Assembly (NCBI GenBank): GCA_023441965.1
Contig: JAEZNB010000011.1
Span: 1-64,000, forward strand
Source: Bacillota bacterium
GTDB lineage: Bacteria; Bacillota; Clostridia; Lachnospirales; Lachnospiraceae
Length of the DNA stretch: 64,000 bases
Reading direction: 5' to 3'
The translations under genes were made by a program, and so were the position numbers. Of this stretch, positions 16,852 through 25,563 are shown one piece after another. A model generated the notes under the pieces. It was not told the DNA's origin. It was given only the letters and a program-made list of their open reading frames with translations, and ran no database searches. Every line of letters begins with the position of its first letter. The stretch's first letter is position 1.

Positions 16852-17703
16852 ATGGAATTATGGTATACGGAACAGCATACAGACTATGTCAGATTCTCAA
16901 TGAAGGTGAAGGAGCAGCTCTTCAACAGACAGAGCGACTATCAGCATATCACTATACTTGATACAGAGGAATTTGGCAGGGTCTTAACCCTGGATGGCTA
17001 TCTGATGATTACGGAGAAGGATGAATTCATCTATCATGACATGATTGTTCATGTGCCCATGGCAACGAATCTGGAAATCAAGAAGGTTCTGGTGATCGGA
17101 GCCGGAGATGGTGGTTCCATCCGTGAGCTGACCAGGTATCCGGGGATCGAACTGATCGATATGGTAGAAATCGATCCCATGGTGGTGGAGGCCTGTAAGG
17201 AATTCATCCCTCTGACGGCTTGTAAGCTGGAGGACCCCAGAGTCCATATTTATTATGAGGATGGTCTGAAGTTTATCCGCCGTAAGGTGAATGAATATGA
17301 TCTGATTATTGTGGATTCCACGGATCCCTTCGGACCGGGAGAGGGGCTGTTCACCAAGGAGTTCTACGGGAATTGCTATAAAGCCTTGACAGATAAGGGA
17401 ATACTGGTGAATCAGCATGAAAGCACCTACTATGATGAGTATGTGGAGGCCATGAAACGGGCCCATGCCAGAATCAAAGAGGCCTTCCCCATCGCCAAGG
17501 TGTATCAGGCCCATATACCAACCTATCCTTCCGGACACTGGCTCTTCGGCTTTGCCTCCAAGCATTATGATCCCATTCAGGATCTGCAGGAGGAGGAATG
17601 GAAGCAACTTGGGCTTAGGACCAAGTACTATAACACAAAGCTTCACTGCGGAGCCTTCGCTCTTCCCAACTATGTAAAGGAGCAATTGAACGATTATGAA
17701 TAG
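16852..17703 (+). CDS. speE: Spermidine synthase
   Basis: Aminopropyltransferase converting putrescine and decarboxylated AdoMet to spermidine. The 283-residue length is typical. It has the N-terminal beta domain (MELWYTEQHTDYVRFSMKV ... LDTEEFGRVLTLDG), the nucleotide-binding LVIGAGDGGSIRELTRYPG (about 84-102), EIDPMVVE, and the catalytic-loop block DLIIVDSTDPFGPGEGLFT with the expected aspartate. GAGGAAAGG lies 12 nt before ATG 16852, which is a long spacing, so the start is slightly uncertain. Its last 8 bases overlap speB. Confidence 0.95.
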   Translation: MELWYTEQHTDYVRFSMKVKEQLFNRQSDYQHITILDTEEFGRVLTLDGYLMITEKDEFIYHDMIVHVPMATNLEIKKVLVIGAGDGGSIRELTRYPGIELIDMVEIDPMVVEACKEFIPLTACKLEDPRVHIYYEDGLKFIRRKVNEYDLIIVDSTDPFGPGEGLFTKEFYGNCYKALTDKGILVNQHESTYYDEYVEAMKRAHARIKEAFPIAKVYQAHIPTYPSGHWLFGFASKHYDPIQDLQEEEWKQLGLRTKYYNTKLHCGAFALPNYVKEQLNDYE

Positions 17704-18538
17704 AAATGTTCATACCTTTATCGCCTGTGATAAAGAATATCAGGACAGTGATATCGTCCTTTTCGGCGCCCCCTTTGATGGGACAACCTCCTACCGGCCC
17801 GGTACAAGATTTGCCAGTGCTGCCATCAGGAACGAAAGCTACGGGATAGAGACCTATAGTCCCTATCTGGACAAGGATCTGACGGATCTGAAGGTTTTTG
17901 ATGCCGGTGATCTGGAATTCGGCTTCGGTAACACGGAACGGGTCCTGAAGACCATAGAGCAGATGACAGAGCAGATCCTAACGGATGGGAAGAAGCCCCT
18001 GATGATCGGAGGAGAGCATCTGGTCACTCTGGGCAGTGTCAGGGCTGCGGTCAGGAAGTATCCGGACCTTCATATCCTCCATTTTGATGCTCATACGGAT
18101 CTGCGGGAGGAGTATCTGGGAGAGACCCTGTCTCATGCCAGTGTCATCAGAAGATGCTGGGACTTAATCGGAGATGGCAGGATCTATCAATTCGGTATCC
18201 GAAGCGGCGACAGGGAAGAATTCTTGTGGGCCAAGGATCATGTATTTCTGCAGAAATTCAATCTGGACGGTCTGGAAGAAGCAGTAGCAGCCCTAAAGGG
18301 AAAACCGGTATACCTAACCATAGATCTGGATGTACTGGATCCTTCCGTATTTCCCGGTACAGGGACACCGGAGGCCGGCGGAATTACCTTTATGGAGCTG
18401 ATCCGGGCTCTGAATCAGGTATTTACCCTGGATATCGTGGCGGCGGACATGAATGAGCTGTCACCGGTCTATGACCAGAGCGGAGCCTCAACGGCCCTGG
18501 CCTGCAAGCTGCTCCGTGAGCTGCTGCTGCAGATATAG
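17696..18538 (+). CDS. speB: Agmatinase
   Basis: Dinuclear manganese ureohydrolase that splits agmatine to putrescine and urea. The 280-residue product carries all metal-ligand motifs: GGEHLVTLG (first His), HFDAHTDLR (D-x-H-x-D) and TIDLDVLDPSVFPGTGTPE (D-x-D). Its presence after the PLP decarboxylase and spermidine synthase argues that the pathway goes arginine, agmatine, putrescine, spermidine. The ATG lies inside the end of speE (8-nt overlap), so the two are coupled. Confidence 0.94.
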   Translation: MNRNVHTFIACDKEYQDSDIVLFGAPFDGTTSYRPGTRFASAAIRNESYGIETYSPYLDKDLTDLKVFDAGDLEFGFGNTERVLKTIEQMTEQILTDGKKPLMIGGEHLVTLGSVRAAVRKYPDLHILHFDAHTDLREEYLGETLSHASVIRRCWDLIGDGRIYQFGIRSGDREEFLWAKDHVFLQKFNLDGLEEAVAALKGKPVYLTIDLDVLDPSVFPGTGTPEAGGITFMELIRALNQVFTLDIVAADMNELSPVYDQSGASTALACKLLRELLLQI

Positions 18539-18617
18539 AAGATGATTACCCCATTTTAAGCTTTCGAATATGATAGTATAGAAGAGATATCATATAACAG
18601 GTGATGAACAATTCACA

Positions 18618-18646
18618 TGATTTCATCCATTATAGATAGGTATAAT
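18618..18646 (+). promoter_or_regulatory. Possible internal promoter before the carboxynorspermidine dehydrogenase gene
   Basis: A perfect TATAAT at 18641-18646 has only a weak -35 (TGATTT at 18618-18623). A 6-bp inverted repeat (ATCAGG at 18652-18657, CCTGAT at 18665-18670) follows in the leader. Confidence 0.4.
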
Positions 18647-18697
18647 ATTGCATCAGGATACTGACCTGATCCGGCATAAGTCAAGGAGGAATGTAAG

Positions 18698-19930
18698 ATG
18701 GCAAAAGCATTAATCGTCGGTGCTGGCGGTGTGGCCAGCGTGGTAGCACATAAGTGCTGTGAGATACCGGAGGTATTTGAGGAGCTCTGTATCGCCAGCA
18801 GAACCTTATCCAAATGTGAAGCACTTAGGGATAAGCTGAATCAATATACTGCGAAGCTTAGCAGTGAAAAAGGAAAAGCAGTAACCAAGGTTACAGTGGC
18901 CAGAGTGGACGCTGACAGGACAGAGGAAGTAATCGAACTGATCGAGAGTGAGAAGCCGGACATTGTAATCAATGTGGCCTTACCCTATCAGGACCTGACC
19001 ATCATGGAAGCCTGTCTTGCCACAAAGGTAGATTATCTGGATACGGCCAATTATGAGCCGATCGAAACGGCAAAATTCGAATACAAATGGCAGTGGGCCT
19101 ATAAGGAGCTGTTTGAGAAGGCCGGTATTACCGCAGTATTGGGCTGTGGCTTCGATCCCGGTGTAACAGGGATTTTCTCAGCCCATGCGTTAAAGCATCA
19201 TTTTGATGAGATTCATACAATTGATATATTAGATGCCAATGCAGGAGACCATGGCTATCCCTTTGCCACGAACTTTAATCCCGAGATCAATATCCGTGAG
19301 GTTACTGCTCCGGGAAGCTATTTTGAGAATGGTAAGTTCATCGAAACTGAGCCCATGTCCATTAAGAGAGTCTACAATTTCCCGGAGATCGGGCCCAAGG
19401 ATATGTATCTGCTTCACCATGAGGAGCTGGAATCCTTGGCAATCAATATTCCCGGGGTGAAGAGAATCCGTTTCTTCATGACCTTCTCCGAGCGTTATCT
19501 GACGCACCTTAAGGTTCTTGAGAATGTGGGTATGACTTCAATTGAACCGATTGATTATGACGGACAGAAGATTGTTCCCTTGCAGTTTCTGAAGGCTGTC
19601 CTTCCGGATCCTGCTTCCTTAGGACCCAGGACCAAGGGAAAGACCAATATCGGCTGTATCTTTACCGGCACAAAGGACGGTAAGGAGAAGAAGTATTATG
19701 TATACAATGTATGTGACCATGAGGAATGCTACCGTGAGGTAGGTTCCCAGGCGATTTCCTATACAACGGGCGTTCCGGCGATGATCGGGGCGATGCTGGT
19801 ACTGACCGGGAAGTGGAAGAAGGCCGGCGTTCATAATGTAGAGGAGTTCGATCCGGATCCTTTCATGGAGGTCCTGAACAGCTACGGTCTGCCCTGGCAG
19901 GAAAGCTTTCAGCCCGATATGGTGGAATAA
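18698..19930 (+). CDS. Carboxynorspermidine/carboxyspermidine dehydrogenase (saccharopine dehydrogenase family)
   Basis: NADPH-dependent reductase predicted to join aspartate semialdehyde with putrescine or diaminopropane to give carboxy(nor)spermidine. The 410-residue protein starts with a Rossmann fold (ALIVGAGGVASVVAHKC). Other supporting segments are IASRTLSKCEAL, VINVALPYQDLTIMEACL, DTANYEP and GCGFDPGVTGIFSAH, all typical of the LYS9-like carboxynorspermidine subgroup rather than true saccharopine dehydrogenases. The assignment is strengthened by nspC two genes downstream. AAGGAGG precedes ATG 18698. Which diamine it uses cannot be told from the sequence. Confidence 0.88.
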   Translation: MAKALIVGAGGVASVVAHKCCEIPEVFEELCIASRTLSKCEALRDKLNQYTAKLSSEKGKAVTKVTVARVDADRTEEVIELIESEKPDIVINVALPYQDLTIMEACLATKVDYLDTANYEPIETAKFEYKWQWAYKELFEKAGITAVLGCGFDPGVTGIFSAHALKHHFDEIHTIDILDANAGDHGYPFATNFNPEINIREVTAPGSYFENGKFIETEPMSIKRVYNFPEIGPKDMYLLHHEELESLAINIPGVKRIRFFMTFSERYLTHLKVLENVGMTSIEPIDYDGQKIVPLQFLKAVLPDPASLGPRTKGKTNIGCIFTGTKDGKEKKYYVYNVCDHEECYREVGSQAISYTTGVPAMIGAMLVLTGKWKKAGVHNVEEFDPDPFMEVLNSYGLPWQESFQPDMVE

Positions 19931-19965
19931 GGCAAGGCTTTCATAGATCAGACCTCATAAATCAG

Positions 19966-20038
19966 GGGCTGTTTCACAATATCAACCATAACTACACGAG
20001 GCATCATGTGTACTTTTCAGGGGATTGTGAAACAGCCC
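19966..20038. repeat. Perfect 15-bp inverted repeat with 43-nt loop
   Basis: GGGCTGTTTCACAAT (19966-19980) and ATTGTGAAACAGCCC (20024-20038) are exact complements. It lies 35 bp after a stop codon, where a terminator is expected, but only ATTTCAT follows. A related GGGCTGTTTCAT inverted repeat lies at 44329-44387. Confidence 0.8.
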
Positions 20039-20039
20039 A

Positions 20040-20112
20040 TTTCATCAGAAGCGAAGAGAGAAGGAGATCAGGTTTCATAAGAAGCGAAGAGATAAGGAGA
20101 TCAGCTTTCATG
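20040..20112 (+). repeat. 33-bp tandem duplication carrying the ribosome binding site
   Basis: Units at 20040-20072 and 20073-20105 differ at only a few positions, and a third partial copy (TTTCATG, 20106-20112) contains the start codon of the lipoprotein gene. Each full unit contains AAGGAG. The unit length keeps reading frame (11 codons). Confidence 0.85.
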
Positions 20113-21504
20113 AGGATAGGAAAGAAGGGAAGAATCTTAATACTGCTTGTCTTCGTCCTGTTTTCTCTGGTCAGCTGCCGTCTGGAGGGAAAGACGAAGG
20201 ATAGAAGCCCAGAGAATAAGGCCGGAAACCAGACCGATCAAAGTGGGGATATCAAGATAAGAAATGATAACGAAGGAACAGAAGAAGGCAGTGACACCGG
20301 ATCAGATGATAAAGGTAATCAAGCCGATCAAGCTGAAACGAAAGAAGATGAAGAGCTGTCTAAGGAGAAAGCAGGCAAGACCATGGATGTACGCTCTCTT
20401 CCCCAGCCGGAAACGGATGTTGTGAGTGATACGATGTATCAAAAGGCAGTCCCTGTGCAAGGAAACCTGGCCAGGCTGGCTGCTGTCATGCGTAGAGCAG
20501 AAAAGGGAGAAGATATCACGGTAGGTGTGATCGGAGGCTCAATCACTCAGGGATCCTCTGCTACCAGTACCCAGAATACCTATGCTTACCGCTTCTATCA
20601 GTGGTGGGAGCAGGCATTTCCACAGGCGAAGATCAGACTGGTGAATGCAGGGATCGGTGCAACGACCTCCTATCTGGGTGTGCATCGGGTCGATCAGGAG
20701 CTCTTATCCGAAGAGCCCGATGTGGTCATCGTAGAATTCTCTGTCAATGACAGTGATACGAGATTCTTTAAGGAAAGCTATGAGGCCTTGGTCCGTAAGC
20801 TACTGAAGGCCGAGCAATCCCCGGCAGTGCTTTTGCTCTTTATGACCATGGAGGACGGAACCAGTGCCGAACCCTCCCATATGCACATCGGTTTTCTCTA
20901 TGACCTGCCAAGAATCAGCTATCGACAGGCAGTGTTGAAGGAAATCGAGGAGGGCAGGCTTACCTGGAAGGAGATATCTCCGGACAATATCCATCCCAAT
21001 GACAAGGGTCATGCACTTGTTGGGGAGCTTCTATGGAAGTATCTGAATGAAGTCTATGCCAAACTGGATACCATAGAGACGGACCTTCCGGCCCTACCGG
21101 AGCCCTTCTTTACCGAAGCATATGATGACGCTGTCATTCTTGATTCTACAGCCATAGAACCAATAGAGCTGGAAGCCTTTGAGAAGAGCAGGATCAGCTA
21201 TCACTACAGTAACAGCTGGACGGCTACGGAAGGTGAGGCTTCGATTATCTTCGAGACTGAGGCACAGAATATTGGTATTATGTATTATAAGCAGACAGAT
21301 GGCCGCGGAGGACTATTTGAGGTATATGTGGACGGCGAGAATATGCGTACCCTGGATGCGGATTTCAGCGGAGGCTGGGGCTCCTATGCCGATACCATCC
21401 AGGTTTACCGGTCCAAGGAGAAGAAGCTGCACCGCATAGAGATCAAAAAAGCTGCCACTTCCGGCGGTGACCGGTTCCATCTCTTAGGGCTTTTGATATC
21501 ATAA
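20110..21504 (+). CDS. Secreted lipoprotein with SGNH/GDSL hydrolase domain
   Basis: Predicted esterase or deacetylase on the outer face of the membrane. ATG 20110 gives a lipoprotein signal (basic MRIGKKGR, hydrophobic core, lipobox FSLVSC, Cys at about residue 21), followed by a Lys/Asp/Glu/Thr-rich low-complexity linker to about residue 100. The SGNH domain (about 130-320) shows block I GVIGGSITQGSSA (Ser), Gly in NAGIGATTSYLG, Asn in EFSVND and D-x-x-H in DNIHPNDKGH. The C-terminal part (about 340-464) is a beta-rich module with GIMYYKQTDGRGG and VYVDG, resembling accessory domains of carbohydrate esterases. Substrate is unknown. It sits between the two carboxy(nor)spermidine genes, an odd place for a wall-facing enzyme. 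Confidence 0.85.
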   Translation: MRIGKKGRILILLVFVLFSLVSCRLEGKTKDRSPENKAGNQTDQSGDIKIRNDNEGTEEGSDTGSDDKGNQADQAETKEDEELSKEKAGKTMDVRSLPQPETDVVSDTMYQKAVPVQGNLARLAAVMRRAEKGEDITVGVIGGSITQGSSATSTQNTYAYRFYQWWEQAFPQAKIRLVNAGIGATTSYLGVHRVDQELLSEEPDVVIVEFSVNDSDTRFFKESYEALVRKLLKAEQSPAVLLLFMTMEDGTSAEPSHMHIGFLYDLPRISYRQAVLKEIEEGRLTWKEISPDNIHPNDKGHALVGELLWKYLNEVYAKLDTIETDLPALPEPFFTEAYDDAVILDSTAIEPIELEAFEKSRISYHYSNSWTATEGEASIIFETEAQNIGIMYYKQTDGRGGLFEVYVDGENMRTLDADFSGGWGSYADTIQVYRSKEKKLHRIEIKKAATSGGDRFHLLGLLIS

Positions 21505-21529
21505 ACAGGACAAAGGAAAGGAGAAGCCT

Positions 21530-22717
21530 ATGACTCTGGATTTTAATCGGATTTCAACCCCCTCCTATGTGGTTGATGAGCAATTATTGATAAAGAACTT
21601 ATCCATCCTGCGGTCTGTCATGGACAGGACCGGCTGCGAGATACTCTTGGCACAGAAGGCCTTCTCCATGTATGCGGTCTATCCTTTGATAGGTCAGTAC
21701 TTAAGCGGTACCACAGCCAGCTCCCTCTATGAAGCAAGGCTTGGCTATGAGGAGATGGGTAAGGAGGTTCATATCTTTGCTCCTGCCTATAAGGAGGAGG
21801 AATTCGATCAGGTTCTATCCCTCTGTGACCATATCGTATTTAATTCTCTACAGCAGTGGAATAAATATAAGAACAGGGTTGTTGCATATAATCAAATGCA
21901 GGAAGCAGAGGAAGATCGGGAGACAGGGAATGCTGGGAAGAAGCGCAGGGTCTCCTGCGGCCTTCGGATCAATCCCGAGTACTCAGAGATTGAGACGGAT
22001 ATGTATAATCCCTGCTTCGAAAACTCCCGTTTCGGTATTACCTTGGAGCAGCTTCGGGGAGCAGACCTGACCGGTATAGAGGGGCTGCATTTTCATACTA
22101 TGTGCGAGCAGAACTCCGATGTACTGGAGAGAACTCTCAAGGTAGTGGAAGAGAAGTTCGGAGACTATCTGCAGGGTATGAAATGGCTGAACTTCGGCGG
22201 AGGCCATCATATCAGCAGGGAGGATTATGAAATCGATACCCTCGTTTCCTGTATCATGCATATGAAGGAAACCTATCAGCTACAGGTCTATCTGGAGCCG
22301 GGTGAAGCGGTTGCCTTAAATGCCGGCTGGCTGGTCAGCTCTGTACTGGAACTGATGGAGAACGGGATGAAGCTTGCCATTCTGGACACCTCAGCTGCCT
22401 GTCATATGCCGGATGTTCTGGAGATGCCCTATCGGCCCAAGATAATTGGTTCAGAAGAGAAGGGAGAGTATCCTTACAGCTACCGCCTGGGCGGACCCAC
22501 CTGTTTGGCAGGGGATGTGATCGGTGACTATTCCTTCCCGGAGCCTCTGAAGGTGGGGGACAGACTGATCTTCTGTGATATGGCCATCTATTCCATGGTC
22601 AAGAATAATACCTTCAACGGAATCAATCTTCCTTCGATTTATCTTAGGAAGGAAGATGGAAGTCTGCAAAAAATAAAGGAGTTTTCCTACGAGGACTTTA
22701 AGGGTAGGTTGTCCTAA
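21530..22717 (+). CDS. nspC: Carboxynorspermidine decarboxylase
   Basis: Fold-type III PLP decarboxylase that removes CO2 from carboxynorspermidine or carboxyspermidine. The 395-residue product begins STPSYVVDEQLLIKN-like and has the PLP lysine in LLAQKAFSMYAVYP. FHTMCEQNSDVLERTL and WLNFGGGHHI follow. The C-terminal PEPGEAV-like block reads VYLEPGEAVAL, and GGPTCLAGDVIGDY contributes the cross-subunit Cys-Asp pair. These are NspC rather than diaminopimelate decarboxylase features. AAGGAG precedes ATG 21530. It follows the lipoprotein gene by 25 bp and completes the second polyamine route started by the dehydrogenase at 18698. Confidence 0.93.
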   Translation: MTLDFNRISTPSYVVDEQLLIKNLSILRSVMDRTGCEILLAQKAFSMYAVYPLIGQYLSGTTASSLYEARLGYEEMGKEVHIFAPAYKEEEFDQVLSLCDHIVFNSLQQWNKYKNRVVAYNQMQEAEEDRETGNAGKKRRVSCGLRINPEYSEIETDMYNPCFENSRFGITLEQLRGADLTGIEGLHFHTMCEQNSDVLERTLKVVEEKFGDYLQGMKWLNFGGGHHISREDYEIDTLVSCIMHMKETYQLQVYLEPGEAVALNAGWLVSSVLELMENGMKLAILDTSAACHMPDVLEMPYRPKIIGSEEKGEYPYSYRLGGPTCLAGDVIGDYSFPEPLKVGDRLIFCDMAIYSMVKNNTFNGINLPSIYLRKEDGSLQKIKEFSYEDFKGRLS

Positions 22718-22736
22718 AAAACCATAGTCTAAGAGC

Positions 22737-22793
22737 TTGTAAAAACGATTTGAGCTTCTGTCTTAAATCATGAATATTCCGGAACTTTTACAA
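22737..22793 (+). terminator. Weak terminator-like inverted repeat after nspC
   Basis: TTGTAAAA (22737-22744) and TTTTACAA (22786-22793) flank an internal GATTTGAG/CTTAAATC hairpin. There is no long T-run, so the call is tentative. Confidence 0.35.
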
Positions 22794-22826
22794 TAGATTT
22801 TAGTAAAGAAACGGATGGGATGATTT

Positions 22827-24140
22827 ATGTTGAAGAAGAAGCTAAGTACGATAATTCCCTGTTTTTTGCTGCTGGCCGTGATCACTGGCTATCAATATAA
22901 CTCTCTTAAGACCTATTATCATGAGCTCCATCATGCTCCGGTTCTGGAGGCGGAGGAGCTTGGGGTTAAGATGAAAGATGAGAATCAGCGTTTCAGCGAA
23001 AGTGAACAGGAATATAGGAGAATGCTGGAGCCGTCAGAGGCGGAGAAAGAGACGGAATTGACCGTTGATGTTCCCAAGGATATCAAGCTAAGTGCCAAGG
23101 CAGCTCTTTTAATGGATGGGGAGAATAACAGGGTCTTGTATGAGGAGCACGGCTATGATAAATTGCCCATGGCCTCTACGACCAAAATCATGACCTGCGT
23201 GATTGCCCTAGAAAATGCGGACCTGGACGATATCGTTACGGTTTCCTCCTATGCCGCCAGGCAGCCGGATGTTCAGCTGGGGATCCGGACGGGGGAGCAG
23301 TATTATCTTAGGGATCTGCTTTATTCCCTTATGCTGGAGAGCCATAATGATTGTGCCGTTGCCATCGCCGAGCATGTGGGAGGCTCTGTGGAGGGCTTCG
23401 CAACGATGATGAATGATAAGGCCAGATCCCTTGACTGTATGAATACGAATTTTGTTACACCGAACGGACTGGATGCGGAGGGCCATTATACCACTGCCAG
23501 AGACCTGGCTGTGATCGCAGGCTATGCAATTAAAAATGACCGCTTCATCAAGATTACGAATACCGCATCCCATCAATTCAAAGAGCTGATCAATGGCAGA
23601 GGCCATTCTGTCAGCAATAAGAATAAGTTCCTCTATATGATGGACGGAGCCATCGGTGTGAAAACAGGCTTTACCGGTAAGGCAGGCTACTGCTTTGTCG
23701 GAGCCATCCGACGGCCGGACCGGACCTTAATCTCCGTTGTCCTGGGCTGTGGATGGCCTCCGAATAAAAGCATAAAATGGACGGACACCAAGAAGCTGAT
23801 GACCTACGGGATAGATCATTATGAGAAGCGGCAAATCTTCCAAGAGGTTCAGCTGGAACCGCTTCCCGTACAGGAGGGTCAGAAGAAGCTGGAGGCCTTA
23901 AGTCTGAAAGGAAATCTGTCCCTGCTGATGAGGAAGGATGAGACGGTCCGCATCGAATATGAGCTGCCGGAGGAGCTGAAGGCTCCGGTTCAGGCAGGAG
24001 AGGTGGCAGGCTATGCCTCCTATTATATCAATGACACCCTGTATCAAAAGCTTCCGATCCATACGACAGAAGAGATTCCCAGGATCAATTATCGCTTCTG
24101 TCTGAATAAAATCCTAGGCCTTTGGAGCGGTCAGTATTAA
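22827..24140 (+). CDS. D-alanyl-D-alanine carboxypeptidase (second paralogue)
   Basis: S11-family penicillin-binding carboxypeptidase, 437 residues. An N-terminal uncleaved signal or anchor (about residues 6-22) is followed by an extended acidic linker to about residue 85. Catalytic motifs are S117-T-T-K120 (ASTTK), SHN in LESHNDCAVAIAE and KTG in GVKTGFTGKAGYC. The C-terminal beta domain (about 325-437) is present. Compared with the paralogue at 10428 it has a longer N-terminal linker and SHN in place of SAN. Such variants occur among DacB/DacF-type sporulation enzymes, but cortex specificity is only an inference. Confidence 0.88.
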   Translation: MLKKKLSTIIPCFLLLAVITGYQYNSLKTYYHELHHAPVLEAEELGVKMKDENQRFSESEQEYRRMLEPSEAEKETELTVDVPKDIKLSAKAALLMDGENNRVLYEEHGYDKLPMASTTKIMTCVIALENADLDDIVTVSSYAARQPDVQLGIRTGEQYYLRDLLYSLMLESHNDCAVAIAEHVGGSVEGFATMMNDKARSLDCMNTNFVTPNGLDAEGHYTTARDLAVIAGYAIKNDRFIKITNTASHQFKELINGRGHSVSNKNKFLYMMDGAIGVKTGFTGKAGYCFVGAIRRPDRTLISVVLGCGWPPNKSIKWTDTKKLMTYGIDHYEKRQIFQEVQLEPLPVQEGQKKLEALSLKGNLSLLMRKDETVRIEYELPEELKAPVQAGEVAGYASYYINDTLYQKLPIHTTEEIPRINYRFCLNKILGLWSGQY

Positions 24141-24195
24141 ACCTTTGAATCTTTTCGTAAGTGTGATTTGAATCAAAGCAAGCTGCTCATGCTAT

Positions 24196-24204
24196 TGTTA
24201 TACT
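24196..24204 (+). promoter_or_regulatory. Extended -10 promoter of the flavodiiron gene
   Basis: TGT-TATACT (24196-24204) lies 70 bp before the start, without a good -35. The upstream GATTTGAATCAAA (about 24165-24177) is a short imperfect palindrome that could be a regulator site. Confidence 0.4.
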
Positions 24205-24274
24205 ATTCAATGTAAAGAAGAAATGAAGATAAAAATGCCGTAAGAAGTACGGTAAGATAAATGGAGGAATGAAG

Positions 24275-25468
24275 ATGGGTAAGAAAATTACAGAGCATGT
24301 CACCTGGGTAGGTAAAGTTGATTGGGAATTAAAGAGCTTCCACGGAAATGAGTATTCCACCTGGAAGGGATCCTCCTATAATTCCTATCTGGTCAGAGAT
24401 GAGAAGACAGTTTTGATTGACACGGTATGGCAGCCCTATGATAAGGAATTCGTCAGCAGGCTGAAGCAGGAGATTGATCTGAAGGAAATCGATTATATCA
24501 TCCTAAATCACAGTGAGATCGACCATAGCGGAGCCCTGCCGGAGCTGATGAGAGAGATTCCCGGCACCCCGATCTACTGTACAGCCAACGGAGCCAAGAT
24601 CCTTAAGGGACACTACCATCAGGACTGGAACTTTGTGACGGTTAAGACCGGAGACTCCTTAAAGCTGGGAGCTCATACCCTTACCTTTGTGGAGGCACCC
24701 ATGCTTCATTGGCCGGATTCCATGTTCACCTATATGGACGGAGAGAACATCCTCTTCAGCAATGACGCTTTCGGTCAGCATTATGCCACGGAATCCTTAT
24801 ACAATGATTTGGTGGATAACTCTGAGCTCTTTGAAGAAGCAACCAAGTATTATGCTAATATCCTGACACCCTTCAGCAGGCTGGTCTCCAAGAAGATCGA
24901 TGAGGTATTAAAGCTTAATCTGCCTGTCACCCTGATCTGCCCCAGTCATGGAGTGATCTGGAAGAACAATCCTCTCCAGATCGTGGAGCAGTATCAGAAA
25001 TGGGCTGAGGATTATCAGGAGAATCAGATTACGATTATCTATGATACCATGTGGAATGCTACCAGAAGGATGGCGGAAGCAATCGCTGATGGACTTAGAA
25101 GAGAGGATCCTACCGTAACGGTCAAGTTATGTAACGCCTCCAAGGAGGATAAGAACGATATCATAACCGAGATTTTCAAGTCCAAGGCGATTCTGGTGGG
25201 GTCACCTACCGTCAATAACGGTTATATGCATTCCATCGCAGGCCTTTTAGAGATGGTCAGAGGCCTGAAGTTTAAGAATAAGAAGGCCGCTGCCTTCGGC
25301 AGCTATGGCTGGAGCGGAGAAGCCGTGAAGCTCTTAAAGGAAGAGCTGGTGAAAGCTGGCTTTGCCCTTATGGGAGATGGCTACCGTACCCTTTGGGTTC
25401 CGGATGAGGCTGAATTAGAGTCCTTGACTAAGTACGGCAGGGAGCTGATTCGCACTGTAAAAGAATAA
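24275..25468 (+). CDS. Flavodiiron protein (A-type flavoprotein, oxygen/NO reductase)
   Basis: Cytoplasmic enzyme that reduces O2 to water, or NO to N2O, protecting anaerobes. The 397-residue chain has an N-terminal metallo-beta-lactamase-like domain with the diiron ligands H79-x-E81-x-D83-H84 (NHSEIDHSG), plus His in LHWPDSMF, Asp in FSNDAFGQHYA and His in CPSHGVIW. A C-terminal flavodoxin domain (about 250-397) follows, with IIYDTMWNATRRMAEAI and GSPTVNNG binding FMN. There is no fused rubredoxin, so an external electron donor is expected. ATG 24275 is chosen because GGAGG at 24263-24267 has 7-nt spacing to it and 1 nt to ATG 24269. It appears monocistronic. Confidence 0.93.
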   Translation: MGKKITEHVTWVGKVDWELKSFHGNEYSTWKGSSYNSYLVRDEKTVLIDTVWQPYDKEFVSRLKQEIDLKEIDYIILNHSEIDHSGALPELMREIPGTPIYCTANGAKILKGHYHQDWNFVTVKTGDSLKLGAHTLTFVEAPMLHWPDSMFTYMDGENILFSNDAFGQHYATESLYNDLVDNSELFEEATKYYANILTPFSRLVSKKIDEVLKLNLPVTLICPSHGVIWKNNPLQIVEQYQKWAEDYQENQITIIYDTMWNATRRMAEAIADGLRREDPTVTVKLCNASKEDKNDIITEIFKSKAILVGSPTVNNGYMHSIAGLLEMVRGLKFKNKKAAAFGSYGWSGEAVKLLKEELVKAGFALMGDGYRTLWVPDEAELESLTKYGRELIRTVKE

Positions 25469-25563
25469 AATAAAAAAATTTTCAAAAATATGAAACCTTT
25501 TCCCTTTTTCAATCGTTTAATAGAGGAAGGCATTAACTGCATCTGTTAAAGGACGGGGAGAGT

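Noticed and set aside
16984..17685. Long opposite-strand reading frame of 233 codons over speE
   Set aside because: It lies wholly over a well-identified gene, shows no domain or ribosome site, and its composition follows the codon structure of speE.
24165..24177. Redox (Rex or PerR) operator before the flavodiiron gene
   Set aside because: The short palindrome does not match TTGTGA-N6-TCACAA or the PerR box well enough to name it.
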